NCBI RefSeq assembly: GCF_017874625.1
Contig: NZ_JAGIKZ010000001.1
Span: 62,001 to 126,000, forward strand
Source of the DNA: Cytobacillus eiseniae
Lineage (GTDB): Bacteria > Bacillota > Bacilli > Bacillales > Cytobacillaceae
Direction: 5' to 3'
DNA: 64,000 nt
In this document: positions 43,366 through 52,461 of the stretch, one piece after another
Layout of the letters: the number at the start of each line of letters is the position of its first letter
Numbering within the stretch: the stretch's first letter is position 1
Made by a program: the position numbers and the translations under genes
Notes under the pieces: model-generated
What the model saw: the letters and a program-made list of their open reading frames with translations, nothing else
Database searches by the model: none
Told to the model about the DNA's origin: nothing

Positions 43366-43646
43366 TCATTGTTAGGAAATGATCCAGCTACCTTTCATAC
43401 ATGATTACTGCTTCGCAATGATTGTGTTAATTCATGCTTACCGTGTTAACCTATATCAAGGTTGTCCAGCAAGACCTTAGGCGCCAGTTCTTTTGTTCGA
43501 TCCTCTTTTCTTAAATGGAATATTGTAGGAATAAAATAATGAAAAAGAAACTGTATCGATAAGCCTTTTCATCATCACAATTTTCCTTTATGATGAAGAA
43601 ATATAATTAGAAGTAAGACTTCTATCTTTCATAGGAGGGAAACCAT

Positions 43647-44402
43647 ATGGAGAATAAATTTCCTCAATCAATAGAAGTGATTGAATTATGCTTGCTTGCA
43701 GGGAAAATCATGCTGCAATGCGGAGCAGAAACCTATCGGGTAGAGGATACGATGATCAGAATAGCTGCATCACTTGGGATACCAGAATCGCATAGCTATG
43801 TTACCCCAACGGGAATTATCTTTTCAATTGATGGGACAGAACCAGCTAAATTTATTAGAATTTCTGAGCGCACAACAGACTTATATAAAGTGACATTAGT
43901 AAATGGTGTATCTCGAAAAATAAGCAGCGGTGAATTAACATCTCAGCAAGCCCTAATACGTTTAAAAGAAATTCAATCAGCTGATTTTACCTTTCCGATT
44001 TACCAGCAAATAATTGCAGCATCAATTGCAAGCGGATGTTTTTTATTAATGTTCTTAGGGCAGTGGGCAGACTTCATTCCAGCACTCATTGCTGGTGGGG
44101 TAGGTTTTACATGTTTTGTATATGTCCATCGCATATTGAAGGTCAAGTTTTTCTCGGAATTTATTGCATCATTTGTCATCGGTGCAATTGCTTTTCTTTT
44201 TGTATCATTAGGCATTGGGCAAGAGCTAGATAAAATTATCATCGGATCCGTAATGCCGCTAGTACCAGGACTTTTGATTACAAATGCAGTCAGAGATTTA
44301 ATGGCTGGTCATCTCATTTCAGGATTGTCAAAAGGTGCTGAAGCCTTTTTAACTGCATTCGCAATCGGAACTGGGGTTGCTGTCATTATTGCATTTTTTT
44401 AG
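43647..44402 (+). CDS. Threonine/serine exporter, large subunit (ThrE N-terminal family)
   Basis: 251 residues. A soluble N-terminal half (EVIELCLLAGKIMLQCGAET, YRVEDTMIRIAASLG, SYVTPTGIIFS) is followed by five membrane helices with VMPLVPGLLITNAVRDLMAG. This is the PF06738 half of a two-gene ThrE/YjjP-YjjB exporter; the other half is the next gene. Exports threonine, serine or possibly succinate-like acids. Start ATG 43647 behind AGGAGGG. Confidence 0.9.
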   Translation: MENKFPQSIEVIELCLLAGKIMLQCGAETYRVEDTMIRIAASLGIPESHSYVTPTGIIFSIDGTEPAKFIRISERTTDLYKVTLVNGVSRKISSGELTSQQALIRLKEIQSADFTFPIYQQIIAASIASGCFLLMFLGQWADFIPALIAGGVGFTCFVYVHRILKVKFFSEFIASFVIGAIAFLFVSLGIGQELDKIIIGSVMPLVPGLLITNAVRDLMAGHLISGLSKGAEAFLTAFAIGTGVAVIIAFF

Positions 44403-44416
44403 GGGGTTTTCGGTAA

Positions 44417-44845
44417 ATGATTGTACATGTAATCACAAGTTTTATTGCTTCTGCGGCTTTCGGCGTTTTATTTAATGCACCGAAAAAATCAATCATTAAA
44501 TGTGGATTAGTAGGTATGACTGGCTGGGTTGTCTACATATTACTAGTAAATAATGAGTATGAAGCTGTAGTCGCTTCATTAATTGCAGCTGTCGTTATTG
44601 CTGTTATTAGTCATATTTTTGCTAGAATATATAAAACTCCAGTCATTATTTTCAGTGTTTCTGGGATCATTCCGCTTGTGCCAGGTGGATTAGCTTATGA
44701 TGCGATGCGTCATTTTGTTGTAGATGATTATAATGTTGCTGTTCAGCTTGCAGCAAAAGCGTTTATGATTTCGGGTGCCATCGCTGTTGGCCTCGTTATT
44801 TCTGAAGTTTTGTATCAATTAATATTAAAAATGAAAGTAAAATGA
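44417..44845 (+). CDS. Threonine/serine exporter, small subunit (ThrE2/YjjB-like)
   Basis: 142 residues with four to five membrane helices. FGVLFNAPKKSIIKCGLVGM, ISHIFARIYKTPVIIFSVSG and IIPLVPGGLAYDAMRHFVVDD are the ThrE_2 signatures. Pairs with the preceding gene, 14 nt upstream, to form the full transporter. Start ATG 44417. Confidence 0.9.
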   Translation: MIVHVITSFIASAAFGVLFNAPKKSIIKCGLVGMTGWVVYILLVNNEYEAVVASLIAAVVIAVISHIFARIYKTPVIIFSVSGIIPLVPGGLAYDAMRHFVVDDYNVAVQLAAKAFMISGAIAVGLVISEVLYQLILKMKVK

Positions 44846-44890
44846 TATAGTAGGAAAAGCATAGAATTTAGATAGATAAGGAGTAAAAAT

Positions 44891-46606
44891 ATGTTACGCC
44901 GATTTTTTTCATACTATATTCCACATAAAAAGTTGTTTACGATCGATTTTAGCTGTGCAGTAATTGTTGCAGTTTTGGAGCTTGCTTTCCCGCTCGCTGT
45001 TCAATGGTTTATCGATAGCCTATTGCCAAGTGGGAATTGGTCGATGATTGTATCTGTCAGTGCTGGCTTATTTGCTTTATATTTAATGAGTACATTTCTT
45101 CAATATATAGTGAATTATTGGGGGCATATGTTGGGAATTAACATTGAAACAGATATGAGACAGCAGTTGTTTCAGCATGTACAGCGCCAATCTTTTCGTT
45201 TCTTTGATAATACAAAGACAGGGCATATCATGAGTCGTGTAACAAATGATTTGTTTGATATAGGCGAGCTTGCTCACCATGGTCCAGAGGATTTATTTAT
45301 TGCAATTATGACATTTTTTGGTGCCTTTTGGATTATGCTTTCTATAAATGTTGAGCTTGCTTTAGTTGCCATTTTAATTACGCCTATTCTTATCTGGTTG
45401 ATTTCATACTGTAATATTCGTATGAATAAAGCATGGAAGAAAATGTACGGTGAAATCGCTGATGTAAATGCTCGAGTCGAAGATAGTGTTTCTGGTGTAC
45501 GTGTCGTACAATCTTTTACAAATGAAGAGTATGAGATTAATCGATTCAAAACAAATAATCAAAGGTTCCGATTAGCTAAGCTTGTTGCATATAAAATTAT
45601 GAGTTTCAGTTCGTCAGGTATTTACATGCTTACTCGAATGATGACATTAATTGTTCTTGTATTTGGTGCATGGCTGAGTTTTACAGGGAAACTTTCCTAT
45701 GGTGAACTTGTTGGTTTTGTTCTTTATGTAAATGTACTTTTAAAACCAATCGATAAAATTAGTGCATTATTAGAGCTTTATCCGAAAGGAATGGCGGGTT
45801 TTAAACGATTCCTTGAACTAATTGATACGGAACCAGAGGTAGAGGATGTAAAAGATGCGATAGAAGTTGCAGGGCTTCGTGGGGATATTCGCTTTAATAA
45901 TGTATCCTTTAGCTACGATGAACATAAGTCAGTGTTAGAAGGAATTGATCTTCAAATAAAGAAAGGTGAAACGATTGCCTTTGTTGGGCCTTCTGGAGCT
46001 GGAAAAACAACCATTTGTTCATTGATTCCGAGGTTTTATGATGTGACAAGTGGAAGTATTACTGTCGATGGGATCGATGTAAGAGATATGACAAAGCATT
46101 CCTTGCGATCACAAATTGGTATTGTCCAACAGGATGTCTTTCTATTTACAGGTACATTAAAAGAGAATATCGCTTATGGGATGCTTGGAGCAACAGATGA
46201 GCAAATTGAGACGGCAGCAAAAAGAGCTCATCTAGAAGATTTCATCGCTTCCCTTCCATTTGGGTATGAAACACAAATTGGTGAAAGAGGCTTGAAGCTT
46301 TCTGGTGGGCAGAAGCAGCGGATTGCGATTGCAAGAATGTTCTTAAAGAACCCTCCGATTCTTATTTTAGATGAGGCAACATCTGCATTAGATACAGAAA
46401 CAGAGCGGATTATCCAAGCTGCTTTAAATGAGCTAGCGAAAGATCGTACGACACTTGTTATTGCTCACCGTTTGGCAACAATTCGTAATGCTGATCGTAT
46501 TGTTGTCGTAACTGAAGAGGGGATCGCTGAGGAAGGGCGACATGATGAATTAATCGAAAGTGGCGGAATATTTGCCAACCTGCACAAATTACAATTTCAA
46601 AAATGA
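44891..46606 (+). CDS. ywjA: ABC half-exporter, YwjA-like
   Basis: 571 residues. Six N-terminal membrane helices (ABC transmembrane type 1; LRRFFSYYIPHKKLFTIDFS at the start) and a C-terminal ATPase: Walker A GPSGAGKTT near 364-372, signature LSGGQKQR near 470-477, Walker B ILILDEATSALD and IAHRLATIR. The start, HMLGINIETDMRQQLF and YPKGMAGFKRFLELI segments closely resemble B. subtilis YwjA, a lipid/drug-type homodimeric exporter of unknown substrate. Start ATG 44891 behind AAGGAGT. Confidence 0.9.
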   Translation: MLRRFFSYYIPHKKLFTIDFSCAVIVAVLELAFPLAVQWFIDSLLPSGNWSMIVSVSAGLFALYLMSTFLQYIVNYWGHMLGINIETDMRQQLFQHVQRQSFRFFDNTKTGHIMSRVTNDLFDIGELAHHGPEDLFIAIMTFFGAFWIMLSINVELALVAILITPILIWLISYCNIRMNKAWKKMYGEIADVNARVEDSVSGVRVVQSFTNEEYEINRFKTNNQRFRLAKLVAYKIMSFSSSGIYMLTRMMTLIVLVFGAWLSFTGKLSYGELVGFVLYVNVLLKPIDKISALLELYPKGMAGFKRFLELIDTEPEVEDVKDAIEVAGLRGDIRFNNVSFSYDEHKSVLEGIDLQIKKGETIAFVGPSGAGKTTICSLIPRFYDVTSGSITVDGIDVRDMTKHSLRSQIGIVQQDVFLFTGTLKENIAYGMLGATDEQIETAAKRAHLEDFIASLPFGYETQIGERGLKLSGGQKQRIAIARMFLKNPPILILDEATSALDTETERIIQAALNELAKDRTTLVIAHRLATIRNADRIVVVTEEGIAEEGRHDELIESGGIFANLHKLQFQK

Positions 46607-46611
46607 TTGCC

Positions 46612-46644
46612 TAGCACAAGCTCGATGTAGCTTGTGCTATTTTT
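46612..46644 (+). terminator. Terminator after the YwjA-like gene
   Basis: TAGCACAAGC and GCTTGTGCTA form a 10-bp stem with 8-nt loop followed by TTTTT. Confidence 0.9.
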
Positions 46645-46751
46645 ATGCCTATTTTATCTGATTAGGTTGTTTATATAAGCATGTCCTTTATATTTACATA
46701 CAATAAATTTGTAAGGGTCCCTTAAGTTTGTGTGGGAGGGGGGGAATCGAT

Positions 46752-46877
46752 ATGTTAGTAACTCTTTTACTATTAGTCATCTTGCTCTTTGCTCTGGTCA
46801 TCGCTTTCTTATTGGGGAATAGTACGCAGCAATCTGCAATCAGTGGTGCAATTACTGGACTATTACCAGTAGCATAA
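46752..46877 (+). CDS. 41-residue small membrane protein
   Basis: ATG 46752 lies 8 nt after a very strong GGGAGGGGGGG site. The 41 codons encode one membrane helix (LVTLLLLVILLFALVIAFLL, residues 2-21) and a short polar/Gly-rich tail (GNSTQQSAISGAITGLLPVA). Small single-helix peptides of this form are common in Bacilli, some of them spore-associated. It is flanked by its own hairpin at 46889-46915. Function unknown. Confidence 0.6.
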   Translation: MLVTLLLLVILLFALVIAFLLGNSTQQSAISGAITGLLPVA

Positions 46878-46888
46878 GAATAGACAAG

Positions 46889-46915
46889 CTGGGGGATTCT
46901 TTGTAATCTCCCAGT
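46889..46915 (+). terminator. Hairpin after the 41-residue gene
   Basis: CTGGGGGATT pairs with AATCTCCCAG (one G-U) over a short loop; only a weak T tail follows. Confidence 0.5.
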
Positions 46916-46977
46916 ATTAAGCATTCCTATTTTTTGTTAGTGAGCAATTATTTAAATAAATGGAAGGAGGGAACAAA

Positions 46978-47391
46978 GTGAAAAGGAAAGAGAGGAAAGA
47001 CATTTTATCAAATAATAATCAAGCAAATGATCTTGCTGCTCAGTTGTTGAAGAATCAAGATTCACTTGACTTTGGTTCTTTGATGAATATGGCGAATCAT
47101 CTGTTAAAAGATGATTCGTTAATGGAAATGGTTGAAGAATTAGGAAACTCAAATCATCAAGTGCCACGTAATCAGTCAAGAAATATAAATCCAAGTACTG
47201 ACTTTTCCATCTTACAACAACAAATGGATGAATTGAGAACAGAAATAACTCAAATAAAGAAAGATATAGCAGGCTTAAAAAAGCAAAACCCTTCACTCTT
47301 AGATTTAGGAATGAAAGTAGTCAATACAACTAGCGGAAATTTATTTAAGGGATTTAGCTTGCTACAAGGTGCAAGAAGCTTATTAAAATAA
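46978..47391 (+). CDS. Soluble coiled-coil protein of unknown function
   Basis: 137 residues from GTG 46978, correctly spaced after AAGGAGG (46964-46970). The N-terminus is polar and Asn/Gln-rich; a predicted coiled coil (ILQQQMDELRTEITQIKKDI) lies near 84-110, then a short hydrophobic C-terminus. No family recognised. Confidence 0.65.
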   Translation: MKRKERKDILSNNNQANDLAAQLLKNQDSLDFGSLMNMANHLLKDDSLMEMVEELGNSNHQVPRNQSRNINPSTDFSILQQQMDELRTEITQIKKDIAGLKKQNPSLLDLGMKVVNTTSGNLFKGFSLLQGARSLLK

Positions 47392-47702
47392 TTTTTACTT
47401 GTATTGAGTGTTCAAAATGGAGGACAAAAAGAGTTGAGAAGTTCAAGAAGTGTGTCTTAGAGCACCGGAGCGTAATTTATTAGTATGTGAGGAGTGGATA
47501 AGCAAACTGGACGCGTGAATTAAGGCAGCTTTTTTTACCCAGACTTTCTGAACATCCTCTTGTAGGAACGATGCGGTATCTATGTATCCTCTCAGCTTAG
47601 GCAATCAATGGAAAAAATAATATGCTGCGGAAAATGAATGGGCAAAATAAAAATAGTGCTTGGAGTGCATAGTCTCCAAACACTATTTTATTTACATCTA
47701 GC
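47392..47702. other. Intergenic stretch without clear features
   Basis: Apart from the cupin-gene terminator at 47652-47687, these 311 bases show no ORF with a ribosome site, repeat or recognisable RNA. Confidence 0.5.
47652..47687 (-). terminator. Terminator of the cupin gene
   Basis: AATAGTG-TTGGAG pairs with CTCCAA-CACTATT; the minus strand continues with TTTTATTTT. It lies 15 nt beyond the cupin stop. Confidence 0.8.
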
Positions 47703-48044
47703 TTATATTTCTTGAACATAACGTTCATCTGGAATTTTGTTCAGCATAACATACAAGCTTGTATTTTCATTTCCACTATTTGAAAAGGAGAATTCTTCTT
47801 CGCCACCAGCAACGATTACATCCTTTTCAGTTACTTCATGTGGAGTACCATCAATTGTTAGAGTCCCACCGCCTTGAATAACCATTAAGTAGACAGATGT
47901 ACCAGGGTGTTTATGAGCTGGAAGTTGTTGACCAGGCATAAAGTTTAAAACAAAGACTGTACTTTCACCTTCACGAAAAAGAATCTTCTTTGTAAATTGC
48001 TTTTCACTGAATTCTTGAGCTGCTGTAACTGATTTTTTCTCCAT
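47703..48044 (-). CDS. Small cupin-domain protein
   Basis: 113 residues forming one cupin barrel: FMPGQQLPAHKHPGTSVYLM is motif 1 with two metal-type His, and GTPHEVTEKDVIVAGGEEEF is motif 2. Start ATG 48044 follows GGAGGG on the minus strand. Likely metal-binding; ligand or reaction unknown. Confidence 0.85.
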   Translation of the reverse strand: MEKKSVTAAQEFSEKQFTKKILFREGESTVFVLNFMPGQQLPAHKHPGTSVYLMVIQGGGTLTIDGTPHEVTEKDVIVAGGEEEFSFSNSGNENTSLYVMLNKIPDERYVQEI

Positions 48045-48254
48045 TATTTTTCCCTCCACAATGAAAAGTATTTGCTACATATTAATGATAATCAATTTCA
48101 ATTACGAGTTGTGTGATTAAAATCACCAATATATAGTATTTGTGTGAACGAGAAAGATATTTATGTTATTTTTTCCAAAAAGAACTTTTCATAATATGAC
48201 TAGAAATAGAAATAATAATGCCTGTAAGTTATTTTATGAAAGAAGGAGATTAAA

Positions 48255-48455
48255 TTGACAGTAGGTAACAATATAAAACAAACAATTGCAGGCTTAAAAA
48301 GTGCACAAGCTAGCTTCGAAACATTTGCTTTAGCAACGGATAACCAAGCAGCAAAACAGTTATATCAAGATGCCGCTCAACAAACGCAACAAATCATTGA
48401 TAATGTTCAGCCACGTTTACAGCAAATACAGCAGGAAGAGCCGCAGTATAAATAG
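48255..48455 (+). CDS. DUF1657 small protein
   Basis: 66 residues, a single helical hairpin: NIKQTIAGLKSAQASFETFA, then LATDNQAAKQLYQDAA, ending EEPQYK. DUF1657 proteins are spore-former-specific and often lie beside spoVA-type and DUF421 genes. TTG start 48255 behind GAAGGAGAT. Confidence 0.88.
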   Translation: MTVGNNIKQTIAGLKSAQASFETFALATDNQAAKQLYQDAAQQTQQIIDNVQPRLQQIQQEEPQYK

Positions 48456-48467
48456 TATTCGCAAATG

Positions 48468-48496
48468 GGTTGGCTTATTTATTTGGCCAACCTTTT
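48468..48496 (+). terminator. Terminator after the first DUF1657 gene
   Basis: GGTTGGC and GCCAACC stem followed by TTTTC. Confidence 0.75.
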
Positions 48497-48750
48497 CATT
48501 ATCATTCAGGATATTATAAAATCGCATGTTATGTATAACACTTTATGAGTAGTGTAGTCTACATCCAGATTCGGCGTCTACGCCTATCTAACTTCAGTAC
48601 TGACTCCACAAAGATTGCGTCAATGTCGGTCTCGCTCTCACTGTGTTTTCTTTAATGGGAGGGGAAGACATCCACTTTGTAAGGCAAGATCTTTTGCGCC
48701 TGCACTTTTATTTTTTCGTTTGGAATAGAAACAAAGAGGGGATGAAAAAA

Positions 48751-48957
48751 ATGACCATCATTTCAAATGTAAATCAATGTGTTTCAACATTAAAATCAAT
48801 TGAAGCACAGCTATCTAGTTTAGCATTAAATTCCCAAACACAAGATGCTCAAAAAACGTTTCACGAAATGATGAACGTGATGAACGAGATAAGAAAGGAT
48901 CTGCAATCACGCGCGAATGAAATGATACTAGAAGAACCACAATATAAAGAATCGTGA
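48751..48957 (+). CDS. Second DUF1657 small protein
   Basis: 68 residues from ATG 48751, 9 nt after AGAGGGG; ATG 48742 abuts that site. VNQCVSTLKSIEAQLSSLAL and the closing LEEPQYKES parallel the first copy. The DUF421 gene starts 15 nt downstream, so the two form an operon. Confidence 0.85.
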   Translation: MTIISNVNQCVSTLKSIEAQLSSLALNSQTQDAQKTFHEMMNVMNEIRKDLQSRANEMILEEPQYKES

Positions 48958-48972
48958 GTATGGGGTGAGATC

Positions 48973-49833
48973 ATGTCAGAATGGAGTCATATTATCGTTC
49001 GTTCATTTTTATTGCTTTTCTTTTTATTTTTTATCACAAAAATATTAGGAAAAAAACAAATTTCACAGATTTCCTTTTTTGAGTATATCTCTGGTATAAC
49101 AATCGGCAGCATTGCTGGCGAGGTAATTATGGGTATTGATAATAATATGTGGTATGGAATTGTAGCGATCCTCATATTTGGTGGTATCACATACTTAGTC
49201 GATTTATTATCTTTAAAAAGCAACTCATTTCGTGATTTTGTTGAAGGCAAGGGTACAATTTTTATTAAAGATGGGAAAATCATGGAAGATAATTTAAAGA
49301 AGGAAAAATACTCCTCTGATGAACTTGGTAGCTTACTTAGACAAAGGAATGTATTTAATGTAGCAGATGTAGAATTTGCGATTCTAGAACCATCAGGTGA
49401 TTTAAGTGTTTTATTGAAGAAAGTAAATCGTCCACTCACATCTAAAGATTTAAATATAAAAGTAGCAAATGATCACGTTCCACAAATGATTATCAGAGAT
49501 GGGGAGATTGTGTATGATGCATTGGCAGCTGCAGGAAAAAGTCGTAAATGGCTTGATTTAGAATTAGAGAAACAGAATGTCACATTAGATAATGTTTTCT
49601 ATGGACAAGTGGATTCATATGGAGAACTAATTATCGATCTATTTGATGATAAAATTCAAGTGCCATCTCCGCAAACAAGACCACTGATCATGGCAATGCT
49701 GCGAAAATGTCAAGCAGACTTGGAGATTTTTGCATTAGAAACTGATTCTGCCGAGGCAAAAGAAATGTATAATCGAAATGCAAAAAAAATGCAGAACGCA
49801 ATTAACATTCTTACTCCGTACTTATCGAACTAA
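48973..49833 (+). CDS. DUF421-DUF1657 fusion membrane protein (2Duf/YetF type)
   Basis: 286 residues. Three N-terminal membrane helices (about 8-25, 35-55 and 60-80), then the DUF421/YetF soluble part (GKGTIFIKDGKIMEDNLKKE, SSDELGSLLRQRNVFNVADV), and a C-terminal DUF1657 domain (MLRKCQADLEIFALETDSAE, about 236-284). Proteins of this architecture in spoVA2mob-type operons (2Duf) have been linked to lower inner-membrane permeability and higher spore heat resistance. No spoVA genes are nearby here. GTGAG... upstream supports ATG 48973. Confidence 0.88.
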   Translation: MSEWSHIIVRSFLLLFFLFFITKILGKKQISQISFFEYISGITIGSIAGEVIMGIDNNMWYGIVAILIFGGITYLVDLLSLKSNSFRDFVEGKGTIFIKDGKIMEDNLKKEKYSSDELGSLLRQRNVFNVADVEFAILEPSGDLSVLLKKVNRPLTSKDLNIKVANDHVPQMIIRDGEIVYDALAAAGKSRKWLDLELEKQNVTLDNVFYGQVDSYGELIIDLFDDKIQVPSPQTRPLIMAMLRKCQADLEIFALETDSAEAKEMYNRNAKKMQNAINILTPYLSN

Positions 49834-49838
49834 AAAAT

Positions 49839-49864
49839 AACCCCCAGCAATCATGCTAGGGGTT
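49839..49864 (+). terminator. Hairpin after the DUF421-DUF1657 gene
   Basis: AACCCC-AGC and GCT-GGGGTT pair with one mismatch; no T run follows, so efficiency is uncertain. Confidence 0.5.
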
Positions 49865-50053
49865 CATAGAAGGAGAGTTACAAAATTACGAATTATGGTC
49901 ATCGACCGTCCATTGCTGTAGTTGGTAATTGATTACTGGTAAATGTGTGAATGGTTATCGGTCATCGGTTTGCCTTCACCATACAAACAGATTTGAAGTG
50001 TATCAAAAAGTTCTCCCTCTATGCCTTGAAGCAGAGTCTCACTCCTTCAAGGT

Positions 50054-50569
50054 TTAGAAATATTTCTCACGATCAAAATCAAGTTCAACTGCATAATTTT
50101 TTGCATTGATTAAATTGGACAACCGATTTGCCTGGCGGTCAATTTCAAGTGCTTGCAAACGATATTTTTCTGGATCAAATAAGGAAACCTTAATCATAGA
50201 GCTTGAATCACCAAGGGGATACAGAAATTCCTCTTTTGAAGCAGTGCCGAATGCTTTGTATTTACGTGCTTTTGCACGAAGCTGCGAAGCGAGCTCAATA
50301 GCCTCAACGATGGCAATTGCTTCATTATTAAAAATAACTTTATTTTCTACATTTGCTTGATACATTAATCGATCCAGGAGTCGAAAATCCATACGAACTT
50401 CTTCTATTTCTTCTTCTACTTCCTTCAATTGGCGAGCTTGAATTGGCCATTCAGTGCCTTTTTCAATTTCAATATAGGCTACGCGATCCATCTCTTCTTC
50501 TAAATCATGTATTCTTTTTGAGAGGACACTTTTTAATTTAACAGCGTCTGCTAGAGAAATCTTTGACAT
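50054..50569 (-). CDS. DIP1984/septicolysin-like helical protein
   Basis: 171 residues from ATG 50569 (GGGAGA upstream on the minus strand). Long helices: LADAVKLKSVLSKRIHDLEE at the start, LKEVEEEIEEVRMDFRLLDR in the middle and LQALEIDRQANRLSNLINAK near the end. The pattern is that of the DIP1984 family, once called septicolysin. Function unknown; soluble. Confidence 0.6.
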   Translation of the reverse strand: MSKISLADAVKLKSVLSKRIHDLEEEMDRVAYIEIEKGTEWPIQARQLKEVEEEIEEVRMDFRLLDRLMYQANVENKVIFNNEAIAIVEAIELASQLRAKARKYKAFGTASKEEFLYPLGDSSSMIKVSLFDPEKYRLQALEIDRQANRLSNLINAKNYAVELDFDREKYF

Positions 50570-50833
50570 ATTGTATCTCCCTTTTATCATTTTCTAACAT
50601 AATATCAAATTTCAGCTTTTATTCATAGAATGATCTACTTCCAATTAAATGGGGTTGATTGAAATATTCTTGTAATATGAATAACATCTTCCTGTTAAAT
50701 AGGGATGATATAATGCAAGAGGAGCGAAGGTACTGTCGAATAAAGTCGAAAACAATTACATATAATGACAAAATAGAAAATATTATTTACATATGAGCGA
50801 ACAACTAGAGGAAAACGGAAGGCAGGCAAAATA

Positions 50834-52060
50834 ATGAAAAAACAACTGGTGATTTTAAACACAACAATTATGCTAGGATTAGGAAGTACAATTGCAATTC
50901 CTTCTGTAAGTGCTGATTCTTTACAAAATCAAAAATCTACTATACAAAAAGAGCGCCAAGGGGTTCAATCAAACCTTTCAAAAGCGGAGCAGGAGTTAAC
51001 CGCTATTCTAGAAGAGATGGCTAAATTAGATGCTCAAGTAAAAAGAATTGACCAGGCGATTCTTGATAATAATAATTTAATAGTAAAAACGGAGACAGAT
51101 ATTGTATCGATAAATAATGAAATAGAAGTGCTAAAAAAAGAAAAAGCTGTGATTCAAGAAAGAATTGATAAACGCAGTGAAATATTAAAGGTCCGTGCTG
51201 TTTCATATCAGGAGAATGGCAGTTCATCAATGGGCTATGTTGAGGTTCTTCTAGGTTCAACGAGCTTTGGTGATTTTATTGAAAGAGTAGGGGCAGTTAC
51301 AAAAATTGTTCAAGCTGACCAAGAGATTTTAGCAGAGCATGAAGCAGATAAGAAGATCTTAGAAGAAAATCAAGCAGCAATCGAACAGAAGCTTACTGAT
51401 TTACAAGATAAGAAAGTAGAGCTCGAGGGCATGCAAGCTTTAATGGAAGAGCAAAAAATTCAAAATGTTGATTTAAAGACAGAGCTTGAATCAAAAGAAA
51501 ATGAAATAGTCGCTTTGAAAAATAGTCTTCAAATGAAAGATGGCGAGCTTGCTGCAAAAGAGTCGATCATTAAGCAAAGAATCGCAAGTCAATTTACACA
51601 GGAAAGCATTCCTGCAAGTGGAAATAATAGTTCATCTAAAGGGAGCAGTCCTAGTTACAATCCGCCGGTAGTTACCGGGGATATTAGTTCAATTATTTCA
51701 GCTGGGTACAAGTATATTGGAAATTCTGTTTATGTATTTGGTGGCGGTAGAACGGCTTCAGATATTGCAAACGGAAGATTTGATTGTTCTGGTTTTGTTT
51801 CATGGGCATTCGCACAAGGTGGAATCAGTTTACCTGCAAGTACTTCCTCGTTAAGAAATTCGGGATCTAAGGTTTCTGCGAGTGATTTGAAGCCAGGTGA
51901 TTTAGTATTCTTTGATACATACAAGAAAGACGGTCATGTTGGCATTTATGTGGGTGGAGGAAGATTTATTGGTTCTCAAAACTCCACAGGGGTAGCAATT
52001 GCAAGTATGACAAGCGGCTATTGGAAAAATCATTTTAATGGTCATGTACGCCGTATATAA
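50834..52060 (+). CDS. CwlO-like NlpC/P60 peptidoglycan DL-endopeptidase
   Basis: 408 residues. Signal peptide 1-27 (ending SVSA), a long coiled-coil domain (about 30-265), a Ser/Gly/Pro linker (ASGNNSSSKGSSPSYNPP) and a C-terminal NlpC/P60 domain. Catalytic Cys near 318 (FDCSGFV), His in KDGHVGIYVG, third polar residue further on. Predicted to cut the D-Glu-mDAP bond during wall growth. The coiled coil matches CwlO/PcsB, where FtsEX controls activity. Start ATG 50834. Confidence 0.92.
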   Translation: MKKQLVILNTTIMLGLGSTIAIPSVSADSLQNQKSTIQKERQGVQSNLSKAEQELTAILEEMAKLDAQVKRIDQAILDNNNLIVKTETDIVSINNEIEVLKKEKAVIQERIDKRSEILKVRAVSYQENGSSSMGYVEVLLGSTSFGDFIERVGAVTKIVQADQEILAEHEADKKILEENQAAIEQKLTDLQDKKVELEGMQALMEEQKIQNVDLKTELESKENEIVALKNSLQMKDGELAAKESIIKQRIASQFTQESIPASGNNSSSKGSSPSYNPPVVTGDISSIISAGYKYIGNSVYVFGGGRTASDIANGRFDCSGFVSWAFAQGGISLPASTSSLRNSGSKVSASDLKPGDLVFFDTYKKDGHVGIYVGGGRFIGSQNSTGVAIASMTSGYWKNHFNGHVRRI

Positions 52061-52111
52061 TTGAAAGAACGTTCGATAAATAGATGTTGCTGCTAACGAT
52101 CTAATAAAATG

Positions 52112-52138
52112 CCTGGCCAATAGTGGTCAGGTTTTTTT
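52112..52138 (+). terminator. Terminator after the NlpC/P60 gene
   Basis: CCTGGCC and GGTCAGG pair (one G-U) over a 6-nt loop, then seven T. Confidence 0.85.
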
Positions 52139-52147
52139 AAATTTAGG

Positions 52148-52283
52148 CTCTTTTCTAAAAGATTGTTGCTTTTGAATCAAATGTTTTACCAATTAAGTCG
52201 GTTGATTGGAGCACACGTACGCGGAAATCAACCATTACCAACTTTATCTTAATAAGCAACAATGTTTGCGAAAACATCCTTAA
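52148..52283. repeat. MITE-like element with terminal inverted repeats
   Basis: The left end TTTTCTAAAAG-ATTGTTGCTT (52149-52169) matches the reverse complement of the right end (AAGCAACAATGTTTGCGAAAA). Between them lies GTTGATTGGAGC ... GCGGAAATCAAC, itself an inverted repeat. Related copies occur at 55503-55694 and, truncated, at 29447. The rest of the 401-bp gap 52061-52461 shows a weak promoter-like TTGAAA at 52362 and no gene. Confidence 0.7.
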
Positions 52284-52461
52284 TTTATGGTAGGAGATAT
52301 ATCCATTAAGTTATATAAATGATGCATTAGAACCTTTTTAAGTTGAATTTTTTGAAAATTATTGAAATTATAAGGTGGCATATGATATCCTTTTTATAAT
52401 AAATTATGAAACAGTGTTTTGTAATAACAAACAAATAATATTATAAGGAGGAAGTCAGGAA

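Noticed and set aside
48160-48200. Sigma-G promoter before the first DUF1657 gene
   Set aside because: A CATAATA resembles a -10, but no acceptable -35 occurs at the right distance.
50640-50833. WalR-type operator upstream of the CwlO-like gene
   Set aside because: TGTAAT and TGTTAA half-sites are present but not at the required 5-nt spacing.
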